A stretch of 64,000 nt of DNA from an uncultured Poribacteria bacterium (GTDB lineage: Bacteria; Poribacteria; WGA-4E; WGA-3G), in assembly GCA_951812525.1 (NCBI GenBank), contig OX638316.1, forward strand, positions 4,396,506 to 4,460,505, given 5' to 3'. A program made the translations under genes and the position numbers. The notes below the pieces were generated by a model. That model worked only from the letters and a program-made list of their open reading frames with translations. It was not told the origin of the DNA and made no database searches. Below, in pieces: positions 51,201-58,552 of this stretch. How positions within the stretch are numbered: position 1 is the stretch's first letter; each line of letters starts with the position of its first letter.

Positions 51201-51437
51201 GTCGATTTTGTTGACGTTCTCCTCAATAGCGTCTTCAATAGGGGCGGAGACGAGTTTTTCAACCTCTTCGGGAGAAGCTCCTGGATATAAGGTTGTTACG
51301 ACTGCGCTCTGTAGTGCGATTTCTGGTGTGAGTTCGCGTGGTAGGTTTATCCATGCGTACAACCCGAAAATGATGATGATAATCATCAACATGTTCGCTA
51401 AAACAGGGTTGTTCACAGATATTTTGGGGATAGACAT
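48288..51437 (-). CDS. RND efflux permease, copy 1
   Basis: A 1049-residue RND-family inner-membrane transporter. It shows the first TM (NPVLANMLMIIIIIFGLYAW), two large periplasmic loops, and TM4 with the proton-relay pair in GIVVDDAIVVIENIYRH, close to AcrB-type pumps. The C-terminal half repeats the layout (GIVVNDSIVLIDFINKY). No fusion protein or outer-membrane partner is adjacent, so these must be encoded elsewhere. It is strikingly similar to the gene just upstream (51557-54784), with almost identical DNA blocks. The start lacks a clear ribosome site, and a 12-bp hairpin lies between the two genes. Confidence 0.9.
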   Translation of the reverse strand: MSIPKISVNNPVLANMLMIIIIIFGLYAWINLPRELTPEIALQSAVVTTLYPGASPEEVEKLVSAPIEDAIEENVNKIDLLFSTSSEGRSVIAVNFEEMSDRDFDKELENLRTAVEQVNELPEEILDDPRIEDLDISSGFPMLTIVVGGNISETQMRDIAENLKDEILDIKNIASVRIAGFREREIWIEVNPNRLKAYQIPIASVVTAIGASNLNLPAGTMELGNTEFMVRTMGEFANPDKIGETIIAVQPTGTPLRLNDVATVSDTYEETRTLSRINGSPSISLSVQKKTEGNIIALVAELRELIEQRRRDLPEGAELTAVNDYSVVLKERLGILETNAFFGLVLVVLMLLLFIGWRNALFAALGIPVAFMATFWFMSIAGYTLSGVSLFGLILVVGIVVDDAIVVIENIYRHIEAGKSPKVAAIRGAEEVGWPVLAASLTTICAFGPLMFMSGVSGQFMRVVPIMAILVLIASLFEVFVILPAHVSEWGKAENRKARTNRWFELVRNRYVKVLKITIRWRYAFVGSVLFIGLIACVGAFLVLDKELFPGEDFPQFYVRAEMPISYGIQETAGVIAQIEKVAKELPSTEVAAIVSNIGLHTLTSGLIRGVAYGSNFGEVIVELTPKQERIRGVDEIIADLRTKTATISGIEQLNFITQEGGPPQGEDVEVKVKGPRFENLTEFAAVLQTSLTQMDGVYDIYDDFRTGKSELRIYLKPEKAHQYGLTTFQVAQTVRTAIEGAKATTYREADEAIDVIVKYEEDTLNNLAELNNLLIATPTGAIVPLKDVADIVEEKGYADIRRFGGERAISVYASVDRAKTTPVKVNQELISAFANVESLYPGYQLDFRGLFDQVMESFSELWKLFIVGLLLIYVVLGAQFKSFIQPIIIMFAVPFGMIGAMVGLLLSNATLSIVAMFGIVALAGIVVNDSIVLIDFINKYREDGYNKWYAILKGGSVRLRPIILTSLTTIIGLIPMAIGLGGKSPIWMPMANTIIFGLSVATLMTLFVMPALYAITADLRRIFLKNPEQRFQPVSDEELLSAATPADD

Positions 51438-51519
51438 GGTGATAGAATTTAGCTGCGTGGGGTGCTGAGTGCTTGGATTTACACTGCAGGTATTTCGTTT
51501 TAGACGGAGTGAAAACTGT

Positions 51520-51548
51520 GTAGAGTGAGGTACGAGACCTCACTCTAC
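51520..51548. promoter_or_regulatory. Perfect 12-bp hairpin between the two RND genes
   Basis: GTAGAGTGAGGT pairs with ACCTCACTCTAC around a 5-base loop. It lies 9 bases beyond the stop of copy 2 and about 80 bases ahead of the start of copy 1 (minus strand). There is no T-run, so it looks more like a processing or attenuation structure than a terminator. Confidence 0.6.
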
Positions 51549-51556
51549 CACTCTAT

Positions 51557-54500
51557 TTAATCATCAGCTGGGACTGCATCACCCAACAGATCATCCGCTG
51601 AAACGGTTTGGAAGCGTTCCTCTGGGTTTTTCAGGAAGACACCACGTAGGTCGGCTGTGATAGCATATAGGGCGGGCATCACAAACAGTGTCATTGTAGT
51701 TGCCAAGGCGAGACCGAAAATGATTGTATAAGCCATGGGCATCCAGATAGGTGATTTTCCACCTAAACCAACTGCCATCGGAATGAGTCCGAAAATAGTT
51801 GTCAGTGAGGTGAGAATGATCGGACGTAATCGGATACTCCCGCCTTTCAGAATCGCATACCACTTGTTAAATCCTCTTTCCCGATATTTGTTGATGAAGT
51901 CGATGAGGACAATCGAATCGTTCACCACAATCCCTGAGAGTGCGACGATGCCAAACATCGCTACCATACTAAGCGTCGCGTTTGCAAGGAGAAGCCCTAC
52001 CATCGCCCCTATCATTCCGAACGGAACAGCAAACATAATAACAATGGGCTGCAGAAACGATTTAAATTGCGCGCCTAAGACCACATAGATTAACAAGAGT
52101 CCAACAATAAATAATTTCCACAACTCAGAAAAGGATTCTATAATCTCATCGAAAACCCCTCGAAAATCAAGCTGGTATCCGGGATATAGGGTTTCGACAT
52201 CGGCGAATGTACCGATTAACGCCTGATTCACTTTAACAGCAGTCGTTTTTGTAGTATCTACGGAGGCGTAGACCGTGATTGCTCGCTCACCGTCGAATCG
52301 GCGAATATCGGAATATCCCTTCTCCTGGGTAATATCTGCGACATCCTTGAGTGGAACAATAGCACCGGTGGGGGTCGCAATTAGGAGATTACTAAGTTCT
52401 ACAAGGTTCGTGAGGTTATCTTCCTCGTATTTGACTACGACATCAATTGCTTCGTCTGCTTCACGATAGGTTGTGGCTTTTGCACCTTCAATAGCAGTGC
52501 GAACCGTTTGTGCAACTTGGAATGTGGTAACCCCGTATTGATGTGCTTTCTCGGGTTTCAGATAGATGCGAAGTTCAGATTTTCCAGTACGGAAGTCATC
52601 ACGGATATCATAAACACCGTCCGTCTGCATGAGTGATGCCTTCAGAATATCAACGAGTTCTATAAGTTGCTCAAATCTTGGTCCCTTCACCTTAACTTCA
52701 ACATCGGAGCCTGTTGGAGGACCGCCTTCCTGCGTGATGAAATTCAACTCTTCAATCCCACTAATTGTTGCGGTTTTCGTCCGTAGTTCTGCGATAATAT
52801 CATCTACACCGCGGGTGCGCTCCTGCTTCGGTGTGAGTTCAACAATAACTTCTCCAAAATTTGAGCCATAAGTAACGCCTTCCAGAATGCCTGATGTAGG
52901 CGTGTGTATACCGATATTGCTGACGATTGCAGCGATTTCATTTTTGGGGAGTGTTTCGGCAGCTGCTTCAATCTGGGCGATTATACCTGTTGTCTCTTGC
53001 ATACCGTATGAGGGAGGCATCTCGGCTTTGACATAAAATTGTGGAAAATCTTCGCCTGGGAAGAGTTCTTTGTCAAGAATTAAGAATGCCCCAACACAGG
53101 CAACCAAGCCGATGAAGAGAACACTTCCGACGAAGGCATATCGGTGTCGGATTGTCACTTTCAGAATTCTGACATATCGATTCCGTATAAGGTCAAAAAC
53201 CGTTCCGAACCAAGCCAAAAAGCCAACGATAAGAACGGTTAAGGAAAAGGCACCACTGGATCGTGTCCGAAGTCCTTCAAGTCTGCTGCGTCCTGTGCGA
53301 GGTTTAGGTCTTCCCCACTCGGAGACGTGTGCCGGTAAAATCACGAAGACTTCAAAGAGAGAAGCAATCAACACCAGAATCGCCATAATTGGCACGATCC
53401 GCATAAATTGTCCAGGAACGCCGGACATAAACATCAATGGACCAAAAGCACAGATCGTCGTCAAACTTGCCGCCAGAACTGGCCAGCCGACCTCTTCTGC
53501 CCCTCGAATGGCAGCAACTTTCGGAGGTTCGCCTGCCTCAATATGCCGGTAGATGTTCTCTACAACAACAATAGCGTCATCTACAACAATCCCCACCACT
53601 AAAATAAGCCCAAACAGGGAAACTCCGCTGAGTGAGTACCCTCCTACAGACATAAACCAAAACGTTGCCATAAATGCGACAGGTATGCCGAGTGCCGCGA
53701 ACATGGCATTCCGCCATCCGATAAAGAGGAGAAGCATCAACACAACAAGCATCAACCCGAAAAACGCGTTCGTTTCCAGAATGCCTAACCGCTCTTTTAA
53801 AATAACTGAGTAGTCGTTAACCGCTGTTAATTCGGCACCTTCAGGGAGGCCCCTTTCCCATTCTTTAACCAATTCCCGGAGTTCAGCAACTAACGCGATC
53901 GTGTTTCCTTCTGTCTTTTTTTGCACACTCAAGCTGATAGAAGGTTCTCCATGAATTCGCGATAAGGTCCTGGCTTCTTCATAGGTGTCTGAAACAGTCG
54001 CAACATCCTTCAGTCGGAGCGGGGTCCCTGTCGGTTGAACGGCAATGATGGTTTCACCAATCGTGTCTGGATTGGCAAACTCACCCATAGTTCGCACCAT
54101 GAATTCTGTATTGCCGAGTTCCATCGTGCCAGCTGGTAGATTCAAGTTACTGGCACCGATTGCGGTAACAACAGAGGCAATGGGAATTTGATATGCCTTC
54201 AACCGATCTGGGTCCACCTCAATCCATATTTCTCTTTCACGAAGCCCTGATATCTGGACGGAAGCGATGTTTTTGATGTCCAAGATTTCGTCTTTAAGAT
54301 TCTCGGCAATATCCCGCATCTGCGCTTCAGAGATTGTCCCACCAACAACGATTGTCAACATAGGGAAACCGGATGAGACATCGAGTTCTTCGACCTTTGG
54401 ATCGTCCAAAATCTCCTCCGGCAACTCATTCACCCCATCAACAGCCGTCCGGAGATTTTCCAGTTCCTTGTCGTAATCCCTGTCGCTCATCTCTTCAAAA

Positions 54501-54784
54501 TCGACAGAAATAACGGACCTGCCCTCTGAAGAGGTAGAAAACAGTAAGTCGATTTTGTTGACGTTTTCCTCAATTGCGTCTTCTATAGGGGCGGAGATGA
54601 GTTTTTCGACTTCCTCTGGCGAAGCACCTGGATATAGTGTTGTGACGTTTGCGCTCTGTAAATCGATTTCTGGCGTGAGTTCACGGGGTAGGTTTATCCA
54701 TGCGTACAACCCGAAAATGATGATGATAATCATTAACATATTTGCCAAGACCGGATTGTTCACGGATACTTTGGGGATGGACAT
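51557..54784 (-). CDS. RND efflux permease, copy 2
   Basis: A 1075-residue paralogue of the RND gene at 48288. It keeps the same TM4 pair (GIVVDDAIVVVENIYRH), LTTICAFGPLMFMSGV and GIVVNDSIVLIDFINKY. Between the first and second halves it has about 26 additional residues, including the hydrophobic SLTVLIVGFLAWFGTVF. The two genes lie head-to-tail in a likely operon, this one first. Such pairs can form heteromeric pumps like MdtB/MdtC. Substrate specificity cannot be inferred. The ribosome site AAGGAG is 13 bases from the ATG, longer than usual. Confidence 0.9.
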   Translation of the reverse strand: MSIPKVSVNNPVLANMLMIIIIIFGLYAWINLPRELTPEIDLQSANVTTLYPGASPEEVEKLISAPIEDAIEENVNKIDLLFSTSSEGRSVISVDFEEMSDRDYDKELENLRTAVDGVNELPEEILDDPKVEELDVSSGFPMLTIVVGGTISEAQMRDIAENLKDEILDIKNIASVQISGLREREIWIEVDPDRLKAYQIPIASVVTAIGASNLNLPAGTMELGNTEFMVRTMGEFANPDTIGETIIAVQPTGTPLRLKDVATVSDTYEEARTLSRIHGEPSISLSVQKKTEGNTIALVAELRELVKEWERGLPEGAELTAVNDYSVILKERLGILETNAFFGLMLVVLMLLLFIGWRNAMFAALGIPVAFMATFWFMSVGGYSLSGVSLFGLILVVGIVVDDAIVVVENIYRHIEAGEPPKVAAIRGAEEVGWPVLAASLTTICAFGPLMFMSGVPGQFMRIVPIMAILVLIASLFEVFVILPAHVSEWGRPKPRTGRSRLEGLRTRSSGAFSLTVLIVGFLAWFGTVFDLIRNRYVRILKVTIRHRYAFVGSVLFIGLVACVGAFLILDKELFPGEDFPQFYVKAEMPPSYGMQETTGIIAQIEAAAETLPKNEIAAIVSNIGIHTPTSGILEGVTYGSNFGEVIVELTPKQERTRGVDDIIAELRTKTATISGIEELNFITQEGGPPTGSDVEVKVKGPRFEQLIELVDILKASLMQTDGVYDIRDDFRTGKSELRIYLKPEKAHQYGVTTFQVAQTVRTAIEGAKATTYREADEAIDVVVKYEEDNLTNLVELSNLLIATPTGAIVPLKDVADITQEKGYSDIRRFDGERAITVYASVDTTKTTAVKVNQALIGTFADVETLYPGYQLDFRGVFDEIIESFSELWKLFIVGLLLIYVVLGAQFKSFLQPIVIMFAVPFGMIGAMVGLLLANATLSMVAMFGIVALSGIVVNDSIVLIDFINKYRERGFNKWYAILKGGSIRLRPIILTSLTTIFGLIPMAVGLGGKSPIWMPMAYTIIFGLALATTMTLFVMPALYAITADLRGVFLKNPEERFQTVSADDLLGDAVPADD

Positions 54785-54873
54785 GGCAGTAGTATTTCTC
54801 CTTATTTTCTTTTGTAACTTACATGGCTTGAAAAGGTTGTCTGTGGTGCAGTTTAGTTTTAAGAAGTATTATA

Positions 54874-54895
54874 GGGGTAGTGTTATCACTACCCC
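54874..54895. terminator. Hairpin between the secreted protein and the RND operon
   Basis: GGGGTAGTG and CACTACCCC form a perfect 9-bp stem with a TTAT loop. A GTTTTAAA run follows on the plus strand, while on the minus strand it is followed by TATAATAC, which could be the -10 of the RND promoter. It sits 16 bases beyond the stop of the secreted-protein gene and may end that transcript. Confidence 0.55.
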
Positions 54896-54910
54896 GTTTT
54901 AAATCGGCTA

Positions 54911-55648
54911 TCAGTCTGCTTTGAGGGTCCCCCATTTAGTTGCTAACTTCTCTTGTGGGGAAACTGCTAATGGCTCAATTCCTTCGCCTTCAATCGAGAG
55001 TGTATCAACAAGAAACGTGACCGTCTGACCTCCCCAACTGTTCATGAAGCCGATCCCAACGCGTTCGACATCAAACTTATGGTTCCACGTTTTGTCTCCA
55101 GAGAGTTCCCATTCATCCTTCTCGCTTTCTCGATAGTAGCCGGAGAAGAGATCGTCCTCTTTGACAATCTTCAAGTGGAGCGGGACATCAAAGCCGGTCT
55201 GAAAGTGTCCTTTGTCTTGCCAACCGCCTTGAACCATACTCCCTATGAGCGTTTTTTGGGGTTGATTGGCTTCACCACCAAACAGTAAACAAGCGTAGTT
55301 CAAATCGTCATCACTGTAAAGGAAAATACCGATCCACGAATCGGCGGGTGTATCGGGTTCAGTGGAAAAAATCCCGCTAACCGTTATATTCTTCGCTGCG
55401 GTTTTTGGAATTTCCCGTTCAAGCATCGGTTTGTCAGGCGTCGTATGCCCCCATCCACCCTTCGGATTGGTCATCTGTAAGAAGCCGTCTTTGACTTCCC
55501 ATGTTGTAACTTTGTCGCGATAGTCACGAAATTCCCATCCTTCAACGAGTTCGTCGCCATCAAACGGGTCTGTCCATACATCGGCAGACCCCACTGCGAT
55601 AAAGCCTAACACCAAGGCACCGCAGATTAGAATCATAGACGTTTTCAT
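54911..55648 (-). CDS. Exported β-sandwich protein with WGTLKAD tail
   Basis: A 245-residue exported protein with a signal peptide (ILICGALVLGFIAVGSA). The mature part (TDPFDGDELVEGWEFRDYRD, VKDGFLQMTNP, then SWIGIFLYSDDDLNYACL) resembles a DUF1080/DUF1349-type concanavalin-like domain rather than a standard LamG. The last residues are QEKLATKWGTLKAD, the tail shared with three LamG proteins. The second of two close ATGs is used because AGGAGG lies 7 bases ahead of it. An extended -10 promoter lies upstream. A possible binding protein for a sugar or glycan. Confidence 0.82.
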   Translation of the reverse strand: MKTSMILICGALVLGFIAVGSADVWTDPFDGDELVEGWEFRDYRDKVTTWEVKDGFLQMTNPKGGWGHTTPDKPMLEREIPKTAAKNITVSGIFSTEPDTPADSWIGIFLYSDDDLNYACLLFGGEANQPQKTLIGSMVQGGWQDKGHFQTGFDVPLHLKIVKEDDLFSGYYRESEKDEWELSGDKTWNHKFDVERVGIGFMNSWGGQTVTFLVDTLSIEGEGIEPLAVSPQEKLATKWGTLKAD

Positions 55649-55676
55649 AGCCATTCCTCCTTTAAGAAGTGCAACT

Positions 55677-55706
55677 ATTATAGCACGAAATCAGGTGTAA
55701 TGGCAA
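55677..55706 (-). promoter_or_regulatory. Promoter of the exported β-sandwich gene
   Basis: On the minus strand: TTGCCA (55701-55706), an 18-base spacer, and the extended -10 TGCTATAAT (55677-55685). The start codon lies 29 bases beyond the -10. Confidence 0.65.
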
Positions 55707-55770
55707 GTGGAATCAGTGGATACCTTAGGGTATTCGGTTGGCAGTTATCAGTCATGCGTCTATAGAATAA

Positions 55771-55797
55771 GGTCGGAGTTAGAAACCACTCCTACAG
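55771..55797 (+). repeat. Dispersed palindromic repeat A, copy 2
   Basis: GGTCGGAGTTAGAAACC followed by ACTCCTACAGA. The outer bases match copy 1 (GGTCGGG... CCTACAG) while the middle differs, with GGAGT pairing ACTCC. Confidence 0.5.
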
Positions 55798-55812
55798 ATA
55801 TTGAAACATATA

Positions 55813-56592
55813 CTACCGGCTTGCTTTGAGGGTAGCCCATGTTATTGCCAATTTATCCGTCGGTTCAACGTTTAGTCCGCCAAGGGCTTTTGCCAATCCG
55901 TGTTCCACAATAGTTGCGAGATCGTCTTCGCTGAGAACGGTGTTAAAAATGGCGGCTTCATCGATAAGACCGACGAAGTATGAACCACCACCCCATTTAC
56001 CAATCTCAACGGGATTTGCTGTGAAAGCGGTTTTTCCGGGACGAGTGCTTACACCTGCTTTTTTACCATTTACATAGACAACGAGTTGCTCAGCTTTCTC
56101 GTTGATGTCATAAGTCGCTGCGAAATGGATCCACTTTTTTTCATCAGGAACGTGTGCGGAGGCTCTCGGTTCCCAACTTCCGCCGGGTTTGACGAACGCA
56201 GACATTCTATTGCCTTCCTGCGGCGGATCAATACGTAAGAGATACTCATCACTTTTCGCGATGAGTTGTCTCCAAGTAGAAATATCAGTTGCATAAAACC
56301 ATGCCATCATGGTGAGTTCGTCACCGAGTTGTAGTTCCGGTGTGGAATCGATTGACACCCACTGTGCGCCATCAAACTCAAGTGCTTTTCCGATTTTCCC
56401 GTCTTTCCATTTGGCACCATTGATTGTGCCATCGTGTCCGAATTCTGAAGAATCTTTAGTTGTTTTGCCTGCACCTTCATCAAGGAGCCACACACCAACG
56501 GCTGTTTCGGGATCGATTTCGGCGGAAATAACACATGGTAGTAGCCATGCGATTGAACAAGCTATGCCTAAAACTAAGATTAATTTTCGCAT
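55813..56592 (-). CDS. Exported LamG-domain protein with WATLKASR tail
   Basis: A 259-residue exported protein. Residues 1-24 (LILVLGIACSIAWLLPCVISA) form the signal peptide. The LamG domain opens AVGVWLLDEGAGKTTKDSS and includes HDGTINGAKW, LTMMAWFYATD, KWIHFAATYD and GLIDEAAIFNTVLSEDD. The ending, TDKLAITWATLKASR, again matches the shared tail. AAAGGAGA lies ahead of the ATG. The two secreted genes are on the same strand, with repeat A and a promoter between them, so they may be separately expressed. A role in carbohydrate or surface binding is likely. Confidence 0.85.
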   Translation of the reverse strand: MRKLILVLGIACSIAWLLPCVISAEIDPETAVGVWLLDEGAGKTTKDSSEFGHDGTINGAKWKDGKIGKALEFDGAQWVSIDSTPELQLGDELTMMAWFYATDISTWRQLIAKSDEYLLRIDPPQEGNRMSAFVKPGGSWEPRASAHVPDEKKWIHFAATYDINEKAEQLVVYVNGKKAGVSTRPGKTAFTANPVEIGKWGGGSYFVGLIDEAAIFNTVLSEDDLATIVEHGLAKALGGLNVEPTDKLAITWATLKASR

Positions 56593-56649
56593 TTATGTCT
56601 CCTTTATTTCTGATGAATTATGAAAATACATATACATTTCAGGGCTCTT

Positions 56650-56676
56650 CTGTAGGAGGGATTTCCGAATCCCGAC
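56650..56676 (-). repeat. Dispersed palindromic repeat A, copy 3
   Basis: Read on the plus strand it is CTGTAGGAGGGATTTCCGAA then TCCCGAC, the reverse complement of copy 1 with one change in the centre. GGGATT pairs with AATCCC. Confidence 0.6.
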
Positions 56677-56733
56677 GTATGCTCGCAGATGCCTAATGTA
56701 TACGTAATTCTAATATCTACCATAGTATGGATT

Positions 56734-56835
56734 GTTGGGTTTTGCTGTATCTATCTGCCCTAACAAGGCATTGAAAAGTGGAACCCTCCGTATAAACGAG
56801 GAGATCTTGTTTCTATCCGTTCAACCCAACCTACG
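56734..56835 (+). repeat. Dispersed palindromic repeat B, split copy 2
   Basis: GTTGGGTT (56734-56741) and AACCCAAC (56823-56830) followed by CTACG are the same arms as copy 1, but 81 bases lie between them instead of 11. The split suggests about 70 bases inserted into the loop. Confidence 0.4.
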
Positions 56836-56960
56836 TCTTGGAAAAGTTTCCGCAAATAACTGAATTTTGGTAAGTGATATAGATTTTATAATTATAACAT
56901 ACTGCAAAAGTCTCTAACAAATAAAGAAATATTTTTCAAACCACCTGTTATATTTCTAAT

Positions 56961-56989
56961 TGGACATTCAACTAAAATTGTGGTAAAAT
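56961..56989 (+). promoter_or_regulatory. Promoter of glcD
   Basis: TGGACA (56961-56966), a 17-base spacer, and the extended -10 TGGTAAAAT (56981-56989). It lies about 45 bases ahead of the glcD ATG. Confidence 0.65.
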
Positions 56990-57034
56990 AAGTACAATAA
57001 TAATTATAAATTGCCCTTGGGAAGGATATAGACT

Positions 57035-58471
57035 ATGGACCAAAAAGAACAACTTATTGCTGACCTTTCTACACTCCTGGGTCCTAGAAATGTTCTAACG
57101 GATGCGACTGCCTTATCGGTATATGAATGCGATGCCGCCCCGTCTTTCAAGGCGATGCCAGATGTTGTTGTTTTCGCAGATACAGCACAACAAGTATCCG
57201 ATATTGTAAAGTTGGCGAACAAATACGAGGTACCCTTTATCGCTCGGGGCGGAGGCACTGGCTTGAGCGGTGGTATGCTCTCTGTCCAAGGTGGCATCAT
57301 TATTGCTCTCAATCGTATGGATCGTATCTTGGAGATAGATCTTGAAAACGAACGGGCAGTAATTGAACCTGGGGTCGTGAATCTCTTATTGACGGAGGCG
57401 GTGCAGAAAAGAGGTTATCACTACGCGCCCGATCCGTCGAGTCAGAAGGCATGTACAATAGGTGGAAATATCGCCGAAAATTCTGGTGGACCGCATACTT
57501 TGAAGTATGGTGTCACGTCCGACCACGTGCTTGGATTAGAAGTGGTTTTACCGGATGGCGAGATTATTGAACTGGGCGGTAGTGTGGAAGAAGCGATCGG
57601 TTACGATCTCCGCGGTGTGATGATCGGTTCCGAAGGTACATTCGGGATAGTGACCAAAGCTGTTGTACGTCTTACCCGTAATCCGCAAGCATATCAGACT
57701 GCGCTTGCTGTCTTTGAAACAATGGACGATGCTTCAAATGCGGTGTCAACAATTATCGGTGAGGGTATTATTCCTGCCGCACTTGAGATGATGGATAGTT
57801 TGGTTATTCGTGCTTTAGAAGAGGCTTTCCACTTTGGTTTTCCGCTTGATGCCGAAGCCATCTTGATTGTGGAACTCGACGGTATTCAGGCAGGCATGCA
57901 GAATCAGACAGACCAGATTTTAGAGATTTTCACGCAGCACAAGGCGCGGGATGTAAGCTACGCCAAAAATGAAGGGGAACGGCAGCAACTCTGGAAGGCA
58001 CGAAAAAGTGCGTTTGGCTCATTCGGACGACTCGCACCGAATTACATCACCCAAGATGGTGTTGTTCCGAGGACAACACTACCAAAGGTTTTACGGCGCA
58101 TCTCCGAAATTTCAGAAAAATACCAGATTCCGATTGCGAATGTGTTTCACGCCGGTGACGGTAACATTCATCCGATCGTTCTTTTTAACGAACGCGATGC
58201 CGATCAGTGCGAACGCGTAGAACACGTCAACAAGGAAATTCTGACGGTATGTGCTGAAGTCGGAGGTACTATCACCGGCGAACACGGCATCGGTGTTGAG
58301 AAAATGGATTACATGCCGCTGATTTTTAGTCCTGCTGATCTGCAAGTGATGGCAACGGTCAAAAGCATATTTAACCCGACCGGGCTATGCAATCCTGGAA
58401 AAGTATTCCCGACAGCCGAATCTTATGCGAAACTCGGTTTGCAATCCGATGGAATATGGATTAATTCTTAG
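57035..58471 (+). CDS. glcD: Glycolate oxidase subunit GlcD-like FAD protein
   Basis: A 478-residue FAD-linked oxidase of the GlcD/VAO type. PFIARGGGTGLSGGMLS is the FAD pyrophosphate motif, ACTIGGNIAENSGGPHTLKYG the second FAD region, and YDLRGVMIGSEGTFGIVTKA the next. The substrate-domain segments NVFHAGDGNIHP and GEHGIGVEK carry the conserved His. It oxidises glycolate or related 2-hydroxy acids (D-lactate is also possible), passing electrons to a GlcF-type iron-sulfur protein. glcE follows 81 bases later, but no glcF is next to them. AAGGA lies upstream of the ATG. Confidence 0.93.
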   Translation: MDQKEQLIADLSTLLGPRNVLTDATALSVYECDAAPSFKAMPDVVVFADTAQQVSDIVKLANKYEVPFIARGGGTGLSGGMLSVQGGIIIALNRMDRILEIDLENERAVIEPGVVNLLLTEAVQKRGYHYAPDPSSQKACTIGGNIAENSGGPHTLKYGVTSDHVLGLEVVLPDGEIIELGGSVEEAIGYDLRGVMIGSEGTFGIVTKAVVRLTRNPQAYQTALAVFETMDDASNAVSTIIGEGIIPAALEMMDSLVIRALEEAFHFGFPLDAEAILIVELDGIQAGMQNQTDQILEIFTQHKARDVSYAKNEGERQQLWKARKSAFGSFGRLAPNYITQDGVVPRTTLPKVLRRISEISEKYQIPIANVFHAGDGNIHPIVLFNERDADQCERVEHVNKEILTVCAEVGGTITGEHGIGVEKMDYMPLIFSPADLQVMATVKSIFNPTGLCNPGKVFPTAESYAKLGLQSDGIWINS

Positions 58472-58552
58472 GATTATACTTAATTTTAGACGTGATTCTG
58501 AGCTGAACTCAGAGAGAATCATTGGACGATAACGACAGAGAAAGAAAAATAG

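Larger units (their letters stand above)
56593..57034. other. Divergent intergenic region with repeats
   Basis: 442 bases between the minus-strand LamG gene and glcD. It contains an inverted copy of repeat A, a split copy of repeat B, an AT-rich stretch and the glcD promoter. No coding sequence is apparent. Confidence 0.6.

Noticed and set aside
54861-54873. RND-operon promoter from TATAAT on the minus strand
   Set aside because: The -10 is good but no acceptable -35 lies 16-18 bases upstream, so I did not list it as a separate promoter.
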